45,867 nt of DNA from CALMEC01 sp964531025 (GTDB lineage: Bacteria > Actinomycetota > Thermoleophilia > Miltoncostaeales > Miltoncostaeaceae), in NCBI GenBank assembly GCA_964531025.1, contig CAZHDY010000006.1:1-45867 (forward strand). Reading direction: 5' to 3'. The notes below the pieces were generated by a model that was given only the letters and a program-made list of their open reading frames with translations, was not told the DNA's origin and ran no database searches. The translations under genes and the position numbers were made by a program. Shown piece by piece: positions 16,629-24,022 of this stretch; the first letter of the stretch is position 1, and every line of letters starts with the position of its first letter.

Positions 16629-17431
16629 CCGGGCTCGGGCCCCTCTCCGCCGCGGAACTTCCGCCAGTCGGGCTTGCGCTTCTCCTGGAAGGACGCGATG
16701 CCCTCCTTCGGCTCCTCGCCGTACGCGTGGTTGAGCGCGACGAGCTCGATCCCGTGCTGGACGGCCGAGTAGAGCTGGTCGGTGGCCGTGTTCATGGCGA
16801 TCTTCGCGAGACGCAGGCCGACCGGGGAGCGCTGGAGGATCTGCTCGCACCAGCGGTCGACCTCGGCGTCGAGCTCGTCGTCCGGGACGACCTTGTTGAC
16901 GAGGCCCATGGCCTCGGCCTCGTGCGCCGTGTACTGGCGGGTGAGATAGAGGATCTCCCGGGCCTTCTTCTCGCCGACGACGGCGGGCATGAGCTGACAG
17001 CCCCACCAGAGCGGCGCGGAGCCGATCTTCGGGCCGGCCTGGCCGAAGCGTCCGGACTCACCGCTGATGGTGAGATCGCAGAGGACGTTCAGCTCGTTGC
17101 CACCGCCGATGCAGTAGCCGCGGACCTTGAGGATGATGGGCTTGCCGTTGTTGCGGATGGCCACGGCCAGACGGTCGTGGAGGTGGTGGAGGTGGCGCTT
17201 CTCGTGGATCGTCCGCGTGGGATCGCGGACGTCGCCGCCCACGCAGAACGCCTTTTCCCCCGCACCGGTGAAGACGATGACGCCCACACGCTCGTCGTCC
17301 GCGGCGGCCTCGAAGGCCTCGGCGAGTTCCGCGACCGTCTGGACCCGGAAGGCGTTCAGGCGATCCGGCCGGTTGATCGTGATCGTCGCGCGACCGTCGG
17401 CAACGTCGTAGAGGACATCTTCGAACTCCAT
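16625..17431 (-). CDS. BadI/MenB-like crotonase-family hydrolase
   Basis: 268 residues from the ATG at 17431, with AGGTGGGG upstream. The crotonase oxyanion-hole pattern is in TGAGEKAFCVGGD and GYCIGGGNELNVLCDLTI. The latter, with FGQAGPKIGS, VVGEKKAREI and FQEKRKPDWRKF at the end, is most like MenB (naphthoate synthase) and BadI (2-ketocyclohexane-carboxyl-CoA ring hydrolase). MenB usually travels with other men genes and none is here, so a BadI-like ring-opening or retro-Claisen role is more likely. It is the first gene of an operon with cofG and cofH, overlapping cofG by four bases. The link between the two functions is unexplained. Confidence 0.75.
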   Translation of the reverse strand: MEFEDVLYDVADGRATITINRPDRLNAFRVQTVAELAEAFEAAADDERVGVIVFTGAGEKAFCVGGDVRDPTRTIHEKRHLHHLHDRLAVAIRNNGKPIILKVRGYCIGGGNELNVLCDLTISGESGRFGQAGPKIGSAPLWWGCQLMPAVVGEKKAREILYLTRQYTAHEAEAMGLVNKVVPDDELDAEVDRWCEQILQRSPVGLRLAKIAMNTATDQLYSAVQHGIELVALNHAYGEEPKEGIASFQEKRKPDWRKFRGGEGPEPG

Positions 17432-17540
17432 AGCACCCCACCTTCGTTTGTGACCGCACAAGCGTCGCTCGGATGTGAACGGTTCGTCTTCGACCCGTGA
17501 ACCAATCTTCGCATATGCCGCCCCCGCGGCGACATGCCTG

Positions 17541-17563
17541 AGCGTTTTGCAATGTGAAACGCT
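17541..17563. promoter_or_regulatory. Inverted repeat, candidate IclR operator 1
   Basis: AGCGTTT-N9-AAACGCT lies in the 222-bp gap between the divergent hydrolase and IclR genes, about 110 bp upstream of each. Long inverted repeats in such gaps are typical IclR-family operators. Confidence 0.5.
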
Positions 17564-17621
17564 GACTCACATCGTGCGGCCGGTTATTGCAACTCCAAAT
17601 ACCGAGGTGGTACGAATTGAT

Positions 17622-17639
17622 TTGTTCCAAACGGAACAA
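17622..17639. promoter_or_regulatory. Inverted repeat, candidate IclR operator 2
   Basis: TTGTTCC-AAAC-GGAACAA is a perfect 7-bp inverted repeat ending 14 bp before the IclR start codon. IclR proteins commonly repress their own gene from a GGAAC-type palindrome at this position. Its half-site differs from the other palindrome, so possibly only one is the IclR site. Confidence 0.6.
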
Positions 17640-17653
17640 GACGCCAGTCCACG

Positions 17654-18559
17654 ATGCGAAACACCATGACGACCCCAGTGACTATGGACACGACCGACGA
17701 TTCGTCAGCCGATGCGGGCAAGTACCGCATCCAGGCGATCGAGCGCGCCGTCGCCATCCTCAGCGCGTTCAGCGCCGAGGAGCCGGAACTGGGTGTGAGC
17801 GATCTCGCCGCACGGCTGGGTCTTCACAAGTCCACGGTCCACCGCTTCGTCGTGAACCTCGAAGCGGCCGGCTTCCTCGAGCGTGCACGTGCCACCGCGC
17901 GCTATCGGCTTGGGCTTCGTATCTTCGAGCTGGGCGGTCTGGTCCTCAAGCAGATGAACCTCTGGGAGGAGGCGCTGCCCTACCTGGAATGGCTCGTCGC
18001 CGAAAGCGGCGAGACCGGACACCTCGCGGTGTTCGCGGGTGGGGAGGCCGTCTACATCGAGAAGGTCGAGGCACGACGGTCGCTTCGCATCCCGTCCGCC
18101 ATCGGACGCGGATACCCGGCCCACGCAACCAGCCTGGGCAAGGTCCTCCTGGCGCATCTCGAGGATGCCTCCGCGGTTGACGACCTCGTCGCCGAACGCG
18201 GTCTCGCGAAGCTCGCACCGAACACGATCACCGATCCGGATCGTCTTCGCGTCGAGCTCCATTCGGTTCGCGACCGCGGCTATGCGGTCGACGACGAGGA
18301 GTACGAGGAGGGCCTCAGGTGCATCGGCGCTCCCATCGTTGGACACACCGGCCAGGTCGTTGCCGCCATCGGCATGGGCGGACCGGTGACTCGTGTGACG
18401 CCGGAGCGCGTCGACGAGCTCGGATCGCTTGTCATGGAGGCCGCGGAAGGCCTGTCACGACGGATGGGCGCAGGTCAGTCGGGTGCGTACGCACCCACCG
18501 AGCTGCGTGTCCGAACCCAAGAACACGGTTTCAATCACGACAATCCGAAGGAACGGTGA
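17654..18559 (+). CDS. IclR-family transcriptional regulator
   Basis: About 301 residues; the ATG at 17654 or 17666 could be the start and no strong ribosome site decides. The winged helix-turn-helix is at roughly residues 25-85 (IQAIERAVAILSAFS; LGVSDLAARLGLHKSTVHRFVVNLEAAGFLER). The C-terminal effector domain includes RIPSAIGRGYPAHATSLGKVLLAHL and YAVDDEEYEEGLRCIGAPI. IclR proteins sense small organic acids and repress or activate catabolic operons. It is divergent from the BadI-like/cofG/cofH operon and seven bases ahead of an aminotransferase, so either could be its target. Confidence 0.92.
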   Translation: MRNTMTTPVTMDTTDDSSADAGKYRIQAIERAVAILSAFSAEEPELGVSDLAARLGLHKSTVHRFVVNLEAAGFLERARATARYRLGLRIFELGGLVLKQMNLWEEALPYLEWLVAESGETGHLAVFAGGEAVYIEKVEARRSLRIPSAIGRGYPAHATSLGKVLLAHLEDASAVDDLVAERGLAKLAPNTITDPDRLRVELHSVRDRGYAVDDEEYEEGLRCIGAPIVGHTGQVVAAIGMGGPVTRVTPERVDELGSLVMEAAEGLSRRMGAGQSGAYAPTELRVRTQEHGFNHDNPKER

Positions 18560-18566
18560 ACCCCCA

Positions 18567-19748
18567 ATGAGCGACTACCAGCCACGGCTGTCGTCACGTA
18601 CATCGCACTTCGTTCTCCCCAAGCAGTGGGCATCGATGCGTAAAGCCGAGGCACTGGAGAGGGAGACGGGGAAGAAGGTCATCCATTTTGAGAAGGGTGA
18701 CTTCCAGGGCGATGAGTTCTATCCCGCGAAGCACATCTACGAGGCGGCCGCCAATGCCGTCCACGAAGGACATGTGCGCTACGTCCCGGGCCCCGGTCTC
18801 CCCGAGCTTCGCGACGCGATCGCGGAGGAGGCCACCAAGCGCGGTCGTCCGACCAAGCGCGAAGAGGTCCTCGTAACGATGGGCGCCAAGCACGCCCTCA
18901 CCCAGTCGCTCCTGACCCTCGTGGACCAGGGTGACGAGGTGATCTTCCCGAACCCCGGTTACCCGCCGGACGAGTTCTGGATCACCTACGCCGGCGGCAA
19001 GGTCGTCTACGCACCGCTCGTCGAGCCGAACTTCGGATTCGACCTCGAGGCCCTCGAGGGCCTGATGAACGAGCGCACCAAGCTCCTCATCATCAACTCG
19101 CCGCAGCGTCCGAACGGCATGGCCGTCGGACACCTCGCCGAGATCGCCGAGATCTGCAAGCGCAACAACGTCATGGTGCTGACCGACGAGATCTTCAGCC
19201 ACATGGTCTACGCGCCGTCCGTGCACACGACGATCGCCGCCGAGCCGGGCATGGCCGACCGGTCGATCCTTGTCGACACCTTCTCGAAGACCTACATCAT
19301 GACCGGCTTCCGTGTCGGCTGGTGCGTGGCCAGCGAGGAGATGATCACCGCGATGGACATCTTCCAGCAGAACTCGGTCACGAACGTCCCGGCGTTCGTG
19401 CAGATGGCCGCCCTGGCCGCCATCACCGGACCGCAGGAGCACGTCATCGAGACGACGGCTCGCCTGCAGGCCAAGCGTGACCGCATGGTCGCCGCCCTCA
19501 ACACGATGGACGGCATCGACTGTGTGGCCCCCGACGGATCGTTCTACGTGTTCCCGGACATCCGCGGCACCGGCATGACCGCCCAGCAGTTCGCCGACTA
19601 CCTCATTGAGGACTACGGCGTCGGCGTCGTCGCCGGATCCGCGTTCGGTGACCGCGGAGAGGGTCACGTCCGCATCACCTACGCCGCCCCGAACGACGTC
19701 ATCGACGAGGGTATGGAGCGTATGGCGGAGGCTGTTCGCAACCTCTAG
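18567..19748 (+). CDS. Class I/II pyridoxal-phosphate aminotransferase
   Basis: 393 residues from the ATG at 18567. The fold-type I features are in order: YVPGPGLPELRDAIAEE, then NPGYPPDEFW, NSPQRPNGMAV (the usual NPxNPTG loop, altered), DEIFSHMVY with the cofactor-binding Asp, and DTFSKTYIMTGFRVGW with the Schiff-base lysine. It resembles aspartate/aromatic aminotransferases of the AspB type. It follows the IclR gene by seven bases and ends before a hairpin. The altered loop may signal a non-standard substrate. Codon use is strongly biased, suggesting high expression. Confidence 0.87.
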   Translation: MSDYQPRLSSRTSHFVLPKQWASMRKAEALERETGKKVIHFEKGDFQGDEFYPAKHIYEAAANAVHEGHVRYVPGPGLPELRDAIAEEATKRGRPTKREEVLVTMGAKHALTQSLLTLVDQGDEVIFPNPGYPPDEFWITYAGGKVVYAPLVEPNFGFDLEALEGLMNERTKLLIINSPQRPNGMAVGHLAEIAEICKRNNVMVLTDEIFSHMVYAPSVHTTIAAEPGMADRSILVDTFSKTYIMTGFRVGWCVASEEMITAMDIFQQNSVTNVPAFVQMAALAAITGPQEHVIETTARLQAKRDRMVAALNTMDGIDCVAPDGSFYVFPDIRGTGMTAQQFADYLIEDYGVGVVAGSAFGDRGEGHVRITYAAPNDVIDEGMERMAEAVRNL

Positions 19749-19773
19749 GACCGGACGCATAACGGCGGTATCC

Positions 19774-19805
19774 GGGAGGGGCGTTCCATGCGGGGCGCCC
19801 CTCTC
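19774..19805 (+). terminator. Hairpin after the aminotransferase gene
   Basis: Eight-base stem GAGGGGCG/CGCCCCTC with a 12-base loop, about 25 bases after the stop. Confidence 0.6.
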
Positions 19806-19888
19806 TGCATTTGGGTGCGCCGGTCACCGGCCGGTAGGCTTCGCCGACGCAGGACCCGAATACTCGTACGTACGACGAAGGAGACGAT

Positions 19889-20344
19889 GTGGCAGAAGAG
19901 CGTTTGCTGTGGGAAGACCTCAACCCGGGTGACAGCGCCGAGTCGCTGAACCGCACGGTGACCGAGGCTGACGTCGTCAACTTCTGTGGCGTGTCGGGTG
20001 ACTTCAACTGGTTCCACATCGACGACGTGAAGGCCAAGGAGTCGGTGTTCGGCCAGCGCGTCGCCCACGGGATGCTGGTGACCTCCATCGCGACCGGCCT
20101 CCAGGTCGAGAAGATGGAGCCGAAGATCGCGACGGCCGCGTTCGTCGGTCTCAAGGAGTGGGCGTTCCGCGCCCCCGTCTTCATCGGCGACACGATCCGT
20201 GTGAAGCGCACCATCGGCGAGAAGAGCGAGCACAAGAACCCCGCCCAGGGCTGGTGCATCTACGAGATCGAGGTCCTCAACCAGGACGACAAGGTCGTTC
20301 AGAAGGGTCAGTGGAACATGCTGATCCGTCGTCGCGAGAGCTAG
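19889..20344 (+). CDS. MaoC-like (R)-hydratase
   Basis: 151 residues from a GTG with GAAGGAGA upstream. It has the single hot-dog fold of MaoC dehydratases. The catalytic pattern D-x-N-x-x-H is in GVSGDFNWFHIDD, followed by VFGQRVAHGMLVTSIATGL. Such enzymes hydrate enoyl-CoA esters to (R)-3-hydroxyacyl-CoA, or act as short acyl dehydratases. It stands alone between two hairpins, so it is probably its own transcript. The acyl-CoA substrate is unknown. Confidence 0.85.
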   Translation: MAEERLLWEDLNPGDSAESLNRTVTEADVVNFCGVSGDFNWFHIDDVKAKESVFGQRVAHGMLVTSIATGLQVEKMEPKIATAAFVGLKEWAFRAPVFIGDTIRVKRTIGEKSEHKNPAQGWCIYEIEVLNQDDKVVQKGQWNMLIRRRES

Positions 20345-20371
20345 CGCCGAGCGACAGGACGATGGTTGGGT

Positions 20372-20397
20372 GAGGGGCGCTCCGCGGAGCGCCCCTC
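20372..20397 (+). terminator. Perfect GC-rich palindromic terminator after the MaoC gene
   Basis: A 26-bp perfect palindrome with half-site GAGGGGCGCTCCG, 28 bases after the stop. Confidence 0.7.
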
Positions 20398-20420
20398 GTC
20401 ATTTCGCGAGATGGTGGTGC

Positions 20421-20453
20421 GTCACGCTCGGCGCCCGTGTGGGCGCCGGTGAC
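20421..20453 (-). terminator. Hairpin terminator for the nitroreductase-like gene
   Basis: Stem CGGCGCCC-GTGT-GGGCGCCG flanked by further complementary GTCAC/GTGAC, just downstream of the minus-strand stop at 20479. With the palindrome at 20372 it forms a back-to-back terminator pair. Confidence 0.65.
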
Positions 20454-20478
20454 ATCACCTCACGTGGGGAGATGATCC

Positions 20479-21828
20479 CTACGCGCGGCGGGGCGGCATC
20501 CCGTTTTCGTCGGCCATCTCCGGGTGCCAGCAGGTGAAGTGGTTCAGGTGCTGGTGGGTGAGCGATCCCGGCGGGTAGTACTCGGCGTAGAAGTCCGGGT
20601 CGACGTGCTGCGCCTGGCAGGTGAGCCGCTGGTACATCGGGTCGACGTACACCGGGAAGCGGCCGTAGGTGTCGACGCAGTACTGGCAGTACTTCTTGAC
20701 GAGCTCCACCGTGTCCTCGTGGGGACGCGGGATGGCCTGAACGACCTTGTCGGGCTCGAGGTAGGGCTTCGGCACGTCGTCGTCGAGCGCCGACCACTTC
20801 ATGGCCATGAAGGCGTCGACGGCCTCGTGCATGTCGGCGTAGTACGGCGGGCAGAACGCCTCGTAGACGCCGTCACGGCCGACCGGCACCGACGGGCGCC
20901 CGTCCTTCGTGTCCTGGAAGCGGAACCCGAGACCCTCCACGTCGCCGCCGCCCATGACGAACCGGGCGAGGTATCCGGTGAACGTCCATCCGCCGAGACC
21001 GAGCGCCTGCATCGCGAGGTTCATGTTCTGGCAGATGAAGGCCTGCTCGACGACGAGCATCGACAGGACGCGCTGCTCCAGCTCGAACATCCCCATCTGG
21101 CGGACCGGATCGAGGCGGCCGGATGCGAGGGCGTCGTCGAGGCCGGCGGAGCGGCCGCCGTTCTGCTCGTCCACGATGGAGAAGCCGTAGCTCCGTGCCA
21201 GGTAGATGAAGAGCAGGTTGATGTACTCGATCGTGGTGTTCGTCACCGGGACGAACAGCGTGGTGCCGGGCTTGTTGGCGTTCCACTGGTTGAAGTCGAA
21301 GAGGCCCGGGAGGGTGGTGGGAAGCGGTGCGCGGCCGGGGCTCAGGGTCTTCCGCGCGCGCCGGTACATCTCGACGATCGCCTCGGCCTGTGCCGCCTCG
21401 TCCTTGCCCGAGAGGGTCATGACCTCGCCCTGCTCGGGCATGAGGTTGTACATGTCGAGCATGTGGAGGCCGTCGTCGTTCGAGAAGAAGAGCTCGGTGC
21501 CGTGGTTGGAGCACGAGGACGGCCAGGTCCGCGTCGTCCACTGCACGAGCGTGCTCATGCCGCGCACCGGGTCGAGATCACCGAGGTTGAGTCCCGTGAG
21601 CCCGGTGCCCGCGATGCACAGGAGCGCCTCCTCCAGCTCGGAGAGCGGGATCGGCTCGTAGGCACTCTCGAACTCGATGACGTCGGAGCCGACGGTCATC
21701 CCCAGTGCGACGCGGCGGCTCTTGCGGTCGAAGACGGACTGGAAGAACGGATACTGGAGCGCATCGGTGAGCCCCTCGGGGGCTGCCTGGATGAGCTCGT
21801 GAGGTGTGAGCTGTGGTGGGGGGTTCAT
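20479..21828 (-). CDS. Nitroreductase-like large protein of unknown function
   Basis: 449 residues. RKSRRVALGM followed by IPLSELEEALLCIAGTGLTG resembles the FMN-phosphate-binding start of nitroreductases. MLVVEQAFICQNMNLAMQALGLGGWTFTGY resembles their conserved central helix and loop. The protein is twice the usual length, with a large insertion between these parts and a C-terminal tail rich in His, Tyr and Cys (HVDPDFYAEYY; HQHLNHFTCWH). I cannot name a known enzyme. It is a single gene closed by its own terminator, beside acyl-CoA genes. It could be a flavin- or F420-using reductase, but that is a guess. Confidence 0.55.
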   Translation of the reverse strand: MNPPPQLTPHELIQAAPEGLTDALQYPFFQSVFDRKSRRVALGMTVGSDVIEFESAYEPIPLSELEEALLCIAGTGLTGLNLGDLDPVRGMSTLVQWTTRTWPSSCSNHGTELFFSNDDGLHMLDMYNLMPEQGEVMTLSGKDEAAQAEAIVEMYRRARKTLSPGRAPLPTTLPGLFDFNQWNANKPGTTLFVPVTNTTIEYINLLFIYLARSYGFSIVDEQNGGRSAGLDDALASGRLDPVRQMGMFELEQRVLSMLVVEQAFICQNMNLAMQALGLGGWTFTGYLARFVMGGGDVEGLGFRFQDTKDGRPSVPVGRDGVYEAFCPPYYADMHEAVDAFMAMKWSALDDDVPKPYLEPDKVVQAIPRPHEDTVELVKKYCQYCVDTYGRFPVYVDPMYQRLTCQAQHVDPDFYAEYYPPGSLTHQHLNHFTCWHPEMADENGMPPRRA

Positions 21829-21961
21829 GTGGACGCTCTCCCTGTCGCGGCATGCGTGGTCATACGGACGATACTGCGCGGATCAGGGTGGGGCGAGTCG
21901 GCGACATACGCATGCCGCTTCGTGAAACATGGATCGGCTATCGGGCACCCGGCCCAAATGC

Positions 21962-21989
21962 CGACGGGGCGCCCGAAGGCGCCCCGTCG
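21962..21989 (-). terminator. UUCG-loop hairpin terminator of the acyl-CoA dehydrogenase gene
   Basis: Twelve-base perfect stem CGACGGGGCGCC with a loop read as TTCG on the minus strand, 28 bases after the stop. Confidence 0.75.
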
Positions 21990-22016
21990 ATTCGTGCGAC
22001 CGTGTGGTGGCGGGTC

Positions 22017-23162
22017 CTACTGAAGGAGCTCGCGGGCGATGATCATCTGCTGGATCTCGCTTGTGCCCTCGGTGATCGAGGCGAGCTTGGCGTCGCGGTA
22101 GTAGCGCTCGACCGGGTACTCGACGACGTAGCCGTAGCCGCCGTGGATCTGGACGGCCTCCCGGGTGACGTAGTCGGCGACCTCGGCGGAGAAGTACTTC
22201 GCCATCGAGGCCTCCTTCACACAGGGCTGGCCCGTGGTGTAGAGCCAGGCGGCCTTGTAGGCGAGCGCCTTGGCGGCCTCGATCTGGGTGGCCATGGTGG
22301 CGATCTTGAACTGGATGGCCTGGTGCTTCGCGAGCGGCTTGCCGAAGGTCTCGCGATCCTTGGAGTACTTGATGGCCTCCTCGAGAGCGGCCTCGGCGAT
22401 GGCGGCCGACTTCACGCCGTGACTGACACGACCGGTGATGAGCGTGGACATGAGGGCACCGAACGCACCCTCCTTACCGCCGAGAAGGGCCTCGTCCGGG
22501 ACCTCGCAGTCCTCGAAGACGAGCTCCGCCGTGTCGGAGGAGCGGTGGCCCATCTTCTCCAGCTTGCGGGTCACCTCGAAGCCGGGTGTGTCACGGTCGA
22601 CGATGAAGACGCTGATGCCGGATCCGCGCTTCGACTTGTCGGTGTAGGCGGCGACGATGCAGAAGTCGCAGATGGTGCCGTTGGTGATGAAGTTCTTGCG
22701 GCCGTTCAGGATCCATCCCCCGCCCTCCTTCTTCTCGGCGCGCGAGGAGAGGTTGGCGGCGTCCGAGCCGGTGCCGGGCTCGGTGATGGCGTAGGAGCCG
22801 ATGATCTCGCCGGCGATGGCGCGGGGGAGGTACTTCTCCTTCTGCTCGTCCGTTCCGAACTTCAGGATCGGGAAGCAGGAGAGGTCGGCGTGGGCGTTGA
22901 TGCTCGCCGTGATCCCCGCGGAGACCTTGGCCATCTCCTCGATGAAGATGCACTCGGTGATCTTGTTCTCACCGATTCCACCGTATTCCTCGGGGAAGAC
23001 GATGCCCAGGAGCCCCAGCTCACCGAGCTTCGGCATGATCTCGACCGGGAACTTCTCGTTCTTCTCGGCCTCTTCGACGAGCGGAAGGATCTCGCTCTGG
23101 GCGAACTCGCGCACCATGGCGCGAATCTCTTTCTGTTCGTCGGTGAACTCGAAGTTCAGCAC
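22017..23162 (-). CDS. Acyl-CoA dehydrogenase
   Basis: 381 residues, starting at a GTG at 23162 with AGGGGGG upstream. The sequence has the short/medium-chain family marks: SYAITEPGTGSDAANLSS (flavin and substrate loop), VQIHGGYGYVVEYPVERYYRDAK, and the catalytic Glu in ITEGTSEIQQMIIAREL. It oxidises an acyl-CoA to the enoyl-CoA using FAD and passes electrons to electron-transfer flavoprotein. It is divergent from an SDR. It would fit ahead of the MaoC hydratase in a beta-oxidation-like path. Chain length or branching of the substrate is not readable. Confidence 0.92.
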   Translation of the reverse strand: MLNFEFTDEQKEIRAMVREFAQSEILPLVEEAEKNEKFPVEIMPKLGELGLLGIVFPEEYGGIGENKITECIFIEEMAKVSAGITASINAHADLSCFPILKFGTDEQKEKYLPRAIAGEIIGSYAITEPGTGSDAANLSSRAEKKEGGGWILNGRKNFITNGTICDFCIVAAYTDKSKRGSGISVFIVDRDTPGFEVTRKLEKMGHRSSDTAELVFEDCEVPDEALLGGKEGAFGALMSTLITGRVSHGVKSAAIAEAALEEAIKYSKDRETFGKPLAKHQAIQFKIATMATQIEAAKALAYKAAWLYTTGQPCVKEASMAKYFSAEVADYVTREAVQIHGGYGYVVEYPVERYYRDAKLASITEGTSEIQQMIIARELLQ

Positions 23163-23243
23163 TCTGGCCCCCCTGAGGTTGTCGCTTTCGGGTCTATGGC
23201 GAGTGATTCTCTCATGCCGCGGGCACCGGGATAGTCTTCGGCC

Positions 23244-24005
23244 ATGACGGATCTCATGCGACTCGACGGACGCGTCGTCATCGTGACCGGTGCATCGCGC
23301 GGTATCGGTGCGGCGGTGTGCCGTGCGGCGGCGGCACTCGGGGCCGGCGTCGTCGGCGTGGCACGATCCGCCGACGACATGCGCGCGGTGCTCGAGGACG
23401 TCCCGAACGCCCGCGCCGTCGTGGGCGACGTCGCCGATCCGGAGGTCGCCGAGCGGGCCGTCCGCGAGGCCGGGGAGATCGGTGAGCTGTGGGGGCTCGT
23501 GAACAACGCGGGCGTCTCGGCGCCCGGATACCACCCGCTGACGGAGACGCCCGCGGACGAGTGGGAGCCGGTCCTGCGCGTGAACCTCATGGGGGCGGCG
23601 GCGTTCGCCCGCGCGGTCGGGTCGCGCCTCGTGGCGGCCGGTCGCGGTGGGCGGATCGTGAACGTGAGCTCGGTGGCCAGCGTGGCGGGCCTTCCGAACA
23701 TCGGGCCGTACAACGCCACCAAGGCGGCGATGAACGCCATGACCCGGACGCTCGCGGTCGAGCTCGGGCCGTCGGGCGTCACGTGCAACTCGGTCGCCCC
23801 GGGGACGATCGCCACGGAGATGGTGGACGAGCTCATGACCCAGAACCCCGCGCTGCGGGAGAAGTTCGTGGCGAAGACGGCGCTCGGCCGGGTCGGGGTC
23901 CCCGATGAGGCGGCCTGGCCGATCGTGTTCCTCCTGACCGACGCGGCGGCGTTCATCACGGGGGAGACCATTCTCGTCGACGGCGGCCGTATGGCGTCGG
24001 CCTGA
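23244..24005 (+). CDS. Short-chain dehydrogenase/reductase (FabG-like)
   Basis: 253 residues. The Rossmann motif TGASRGIG is at residues 15-22. NNAG follows in the middle. The catalytic Ser is in NVSSVAS and Tyr/Lys in YNATK. The C-terminus VDGG is classical. Such enzymes reduce 3-keto groups or oxidise alcohols with NAD(P). It is 17 bp ahead of a GMC oxidoreductase and probably co-transcribed, so both may act on the same alcohol/carbonyl series. Confidence 0.88.
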   Translation: MTDLMRLDGRVVIVTGASRGIGAAVCRAAAALGAGVVGVARSADDMRAVLEDVPNARAVVGDVADPEVAERAVREAGEIGELWGLVNNAGVSAPGYHPLTETPADEWEPVLRVNLMGAAAFARAVGSRLVAAGRGGRIVNVSSVASVAGLPNIGPYNATKAAMNAMTRTLAVELGPSGVTCNSVAPGTIATEMVDELMTQNPALREKFVAKTALGRVGVPDEAAWPIVFLLTDAAAFITGETILVDGGRMASA

Positions 24006-24022
24006 CATAAGGGGAGGAAGCG

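Noticed and set aside
16625..17431. Naming the crotonase-family gene menB
   Set aside because: The sequence is MenB-like, but no other menaquinone gene is in the window and the BadI branch fits equally well, so no symbol was given.
22017..24008. Possible fusion protein ending in the acyl-CoA dehydrogenase
   Set aside because: The extra N-terminal 282 codons are antisense to the SDR gene and have no domain. A normal GTG start at 23162 gives a full-length dehydrogenase.
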